Source: Diaporthe sp. PMI_573 (lineage: Eukaryota > Ascomycota > Sordariomycetes > Diaporthales > Diaporthaceae). From it: a DNA stretch of 64,000 nucleotides. Positions 62,794 through 64,000 of this stretch are shown piece by piece (the stretch's first letter is position 1; each line of letters begins with the position of its first letter). A model generated the notes under the pieces. It did not search any database, was not told where the DNA came from, and saw only the letters and a program-made list of their open reading frames with translations. The position numbers and the translations under genes were made by a program. The DNA is taken from positions 248,001 through 312,000 of the forward strand of contig JAJTUP010000044.1 in the NCBI GenBank assembly GCA_021399435.1, read 5' to 3'.

Positions 62794-63711
62794 TAGGGAT
62801 GGGCACGTGTTTAATACACATGTGTATTAAACTGCTTTTTATTATAATGAAGCAGCTTTTTATTCCGAATAAAAAGCGCGCTTTTTATTGCAATATAACT
62901 ACCCATATATGAAGCTGCCCAAGGGTCATATAATACAAATAACCAAGCCAAATTAGGTCAACTTTTTCCCCGTTCCTTCGCTCTCTGACCCATTTTGGAC
63001 CTCAAATGTGTCCACAACTGTCTCTTCTCCGTCGGAGGCGGGTTGGTGAGTGAACTCGCCGATAACAGCGTCAACTTCCAGACTTGATGCGCAATGGATT
63101 TCCATATACGTATCTTCGAGAGTAAGCCAACCGTCTTCTGTCAAATCTTCCCAGCTAACCACCGTAGAATCAACCTCATTGCGATGATCAAGAGGTTGAT
63201 TCTGAGACTGTGTTATCCTCTCTAGCACCCGTTCGTTTATGTAGATGAACGCCAACTTGTCAGCGTTGGCTGGTGTGAGCCTGTTGCGTGCCTTGCTGTG
63301 GAGGAAGTTAACCGCCGAGAATGATCTCTCTGAGGGAACTGAATTGGCTATGGTTCCAAAGATTCGAACTGCAAGTGTAGCCAGCTTGCTGCCCTGGTTA
63401 TCAAGAAGCATCCAAGCATCTAATGGCGTCCATTCTTTGAATAGACTAAGCCCCCTGCAGCAAACTGGCCGCCCGATTGTGCTCGGAAGTGGTTAAATTC
63501 TCGAACAATATGAAATACCACGACAGGCTGTTGAAGGCGGTGGAGAAAGGAGGTCGGAACAGGGATTATATTGATCCGACACACTAAGCCTGTTTTGGAA
63601 GGCGCTAAACCTAATATAGAAGGGAAATAATGCATATAAAACGCGCCTGCTTTAAATATTTAATGCAAAAAGCGCATTTTATTTAATGATGCAGCATTAA
63701 ATCCATCCCTA
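62794..63711 (-). mobile_element. Internally deleted hAT element (918 bp) with 8-bp target duplication
   Basis: Ends TAGGGATGG...CCATCCCTA (9-bp inverted repeats), flanked by the perfect duplication CCAGACTG. The subterminal zones carry TTTAATAC/GTATTAAA and AAAAAGCGC words (62805-62905, 63640-63705). Inside is only the C-terminal part of a transposase. Confidence 0.85.
62953..63440 (-). pseudogene. hAT transposase hATC part inside the deleted element
   Basis: The minus strand encodes SLFKEWTPLDAWMLLDNQGS, RIFGTIANSVPSERSFSAVN, HSKARNRLTPANADKLAFIY and INERVLERITQSQNQ, with an acidic tail ending at 62953. This is the C-terminal dimerisation block, related to the pseudogene at 16347-17155. 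Zinc finger and catalytic core are missing, so the element would depend on a full-length relative for movement. Confidence 0.85.
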
Positions 63712-63719
63712 CCAGACTG
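63712..63719 (+). repeat. Target site duplication, right copy
   Basis: CCAGACTG, identical to 62786-62793. Confidence 0.9.
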
Positions 63720-63779
63720 ACCAGTAGTTCAGTGCGAGGGCCGCAGACTAACAGTGGCACTATTAGTGCGCCCAAGCCC

Positions 63780-64000
63780 TTCCAAGTTTGTGGCCCACTG
63801 CGGAGTACCCAGCCAGGACGTACGCGGTCCAATGCGTCGAGAGCGCGCGCCGCGGGGTTTCAAAGATGGCGCTAAAGGAGTGTCAACAAATACAGCCAGT
63901 GTACCGTGTTTGTCGCAACTGAAACCATCCGTCCTAAAACTTACATGTTCAACAGTATCCTAATTTTGTAGCTTTGGAATGGGCTATCTGGCTGATTGCA
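63780..64000. other. Window end, nothing recognised
   Basis: No gene or repeat recognised in the last 220 bases. Confidence 0.4.

Larger units (their letters stand above)
62634..63779. mobile_element. hAT-like non-autonomous element, CACTATTAGTGC ends, carrying a nested insertion
   Basis: The left zone 62634-62785 and right zone 63720-63779 share AGGGCT ends and AATAGTGC words, and the left zone repeats AGTCCAGTGTAG and TTCAGTG many times in both orientations. The zones are separated by the nested element at 62794-63711. The flanks TCCAGAGC and TCCAAGTT match only partly, so the target duplication is uncertain. Confidence 0.5.

Overview
The window looks like a transposon-rich accessory stretch of a filamentous ascomycete (Pezizomycotina) chromosome. 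Evidence: introns of 46-64 nt with GTAAGT-like donors, CTAAC/CTAAT branch points and CAG/TAG acceptors; fungal families (degraded Zn2Cys6 regulator, 2EXR, DUF3716-like cysteine pattern, NACHT/STAND pieces, fungal-type Copia, hAT, pogo/Fot1, Crypton and Helitron elements). The species cannot be named from the sequence. Few intact host genes are visible; most of the window is mobile DNA in layers.

Layout. 1-3.4 kb: 3' end of a hAT transposon inserted in the pol region of a minus-strand Copia element (gag, one in-frame TGA, pol, 193-bp LTR). 3.5-3.95 kb: small basic/acidic ORF. 4.1-6.9 kb: decayed hAT. 7.1-8.6 kb: LTR copy abutting a broken zinc-cluster regulator. 10.5-14.1 kb: complete hAT (24-bp TIRs, perfect 8-bp target duplication) inside a PIF1-like helicase remnant. 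14.9-22.99 kb: hAT scraps, a solo LTR with 5-bp duplication, a Crypton recombinase remnant, a bZIP scrap and a NACHT fragment. 23.0-26.9 kb: an inverted fragment of a GC-rich gene, a three-exon cysteine-containing ORF fused to a transposase segment, and the GC-rich 705-codon repeat gene itself. 27-39.4 kb: mostly low-information DNA with a few host-like genes or pseudogenes. 39.7-42.15 kb: a small secreted repeat protein gene and an unrecognised three-exon gene. 42.2-43.9 kb: Copia 3' end whose LTR cuts off a membrane-protein gene. 44-46.8 kb: duplicated upstream block, NACHT N-terminal exon, 51-bp tandem repeat, pogo/Fot1 scrap. 46.9-55.2 kb: an apparently intact Helitron Rep-helicase gene (1917 codons over two exons) with a divergent 545-codon two-exon partner. 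55.6-56.0 kb: DUF3716-like gene. 58.7-60.2 kb: intact TPR-2EXR gene. 60.8-63.8 kb: Copia 3' end and nested hAT derivatives.

How it fits together. At least seven hAT-like ends are present, and each carries its own short word repeated in both orientations (for example GGTATGG, ATCGGAT, GGCGAT). Host genes are repeatedly truncated by, or fused to, transposon pieces. The best candidates for something new are the Helitron with its divergent partner gene, the GC-rich triple-repeat gene that has a second partial copy, the small secreted repeat protein and the three-exon gene at 40.9-42.1 kb.
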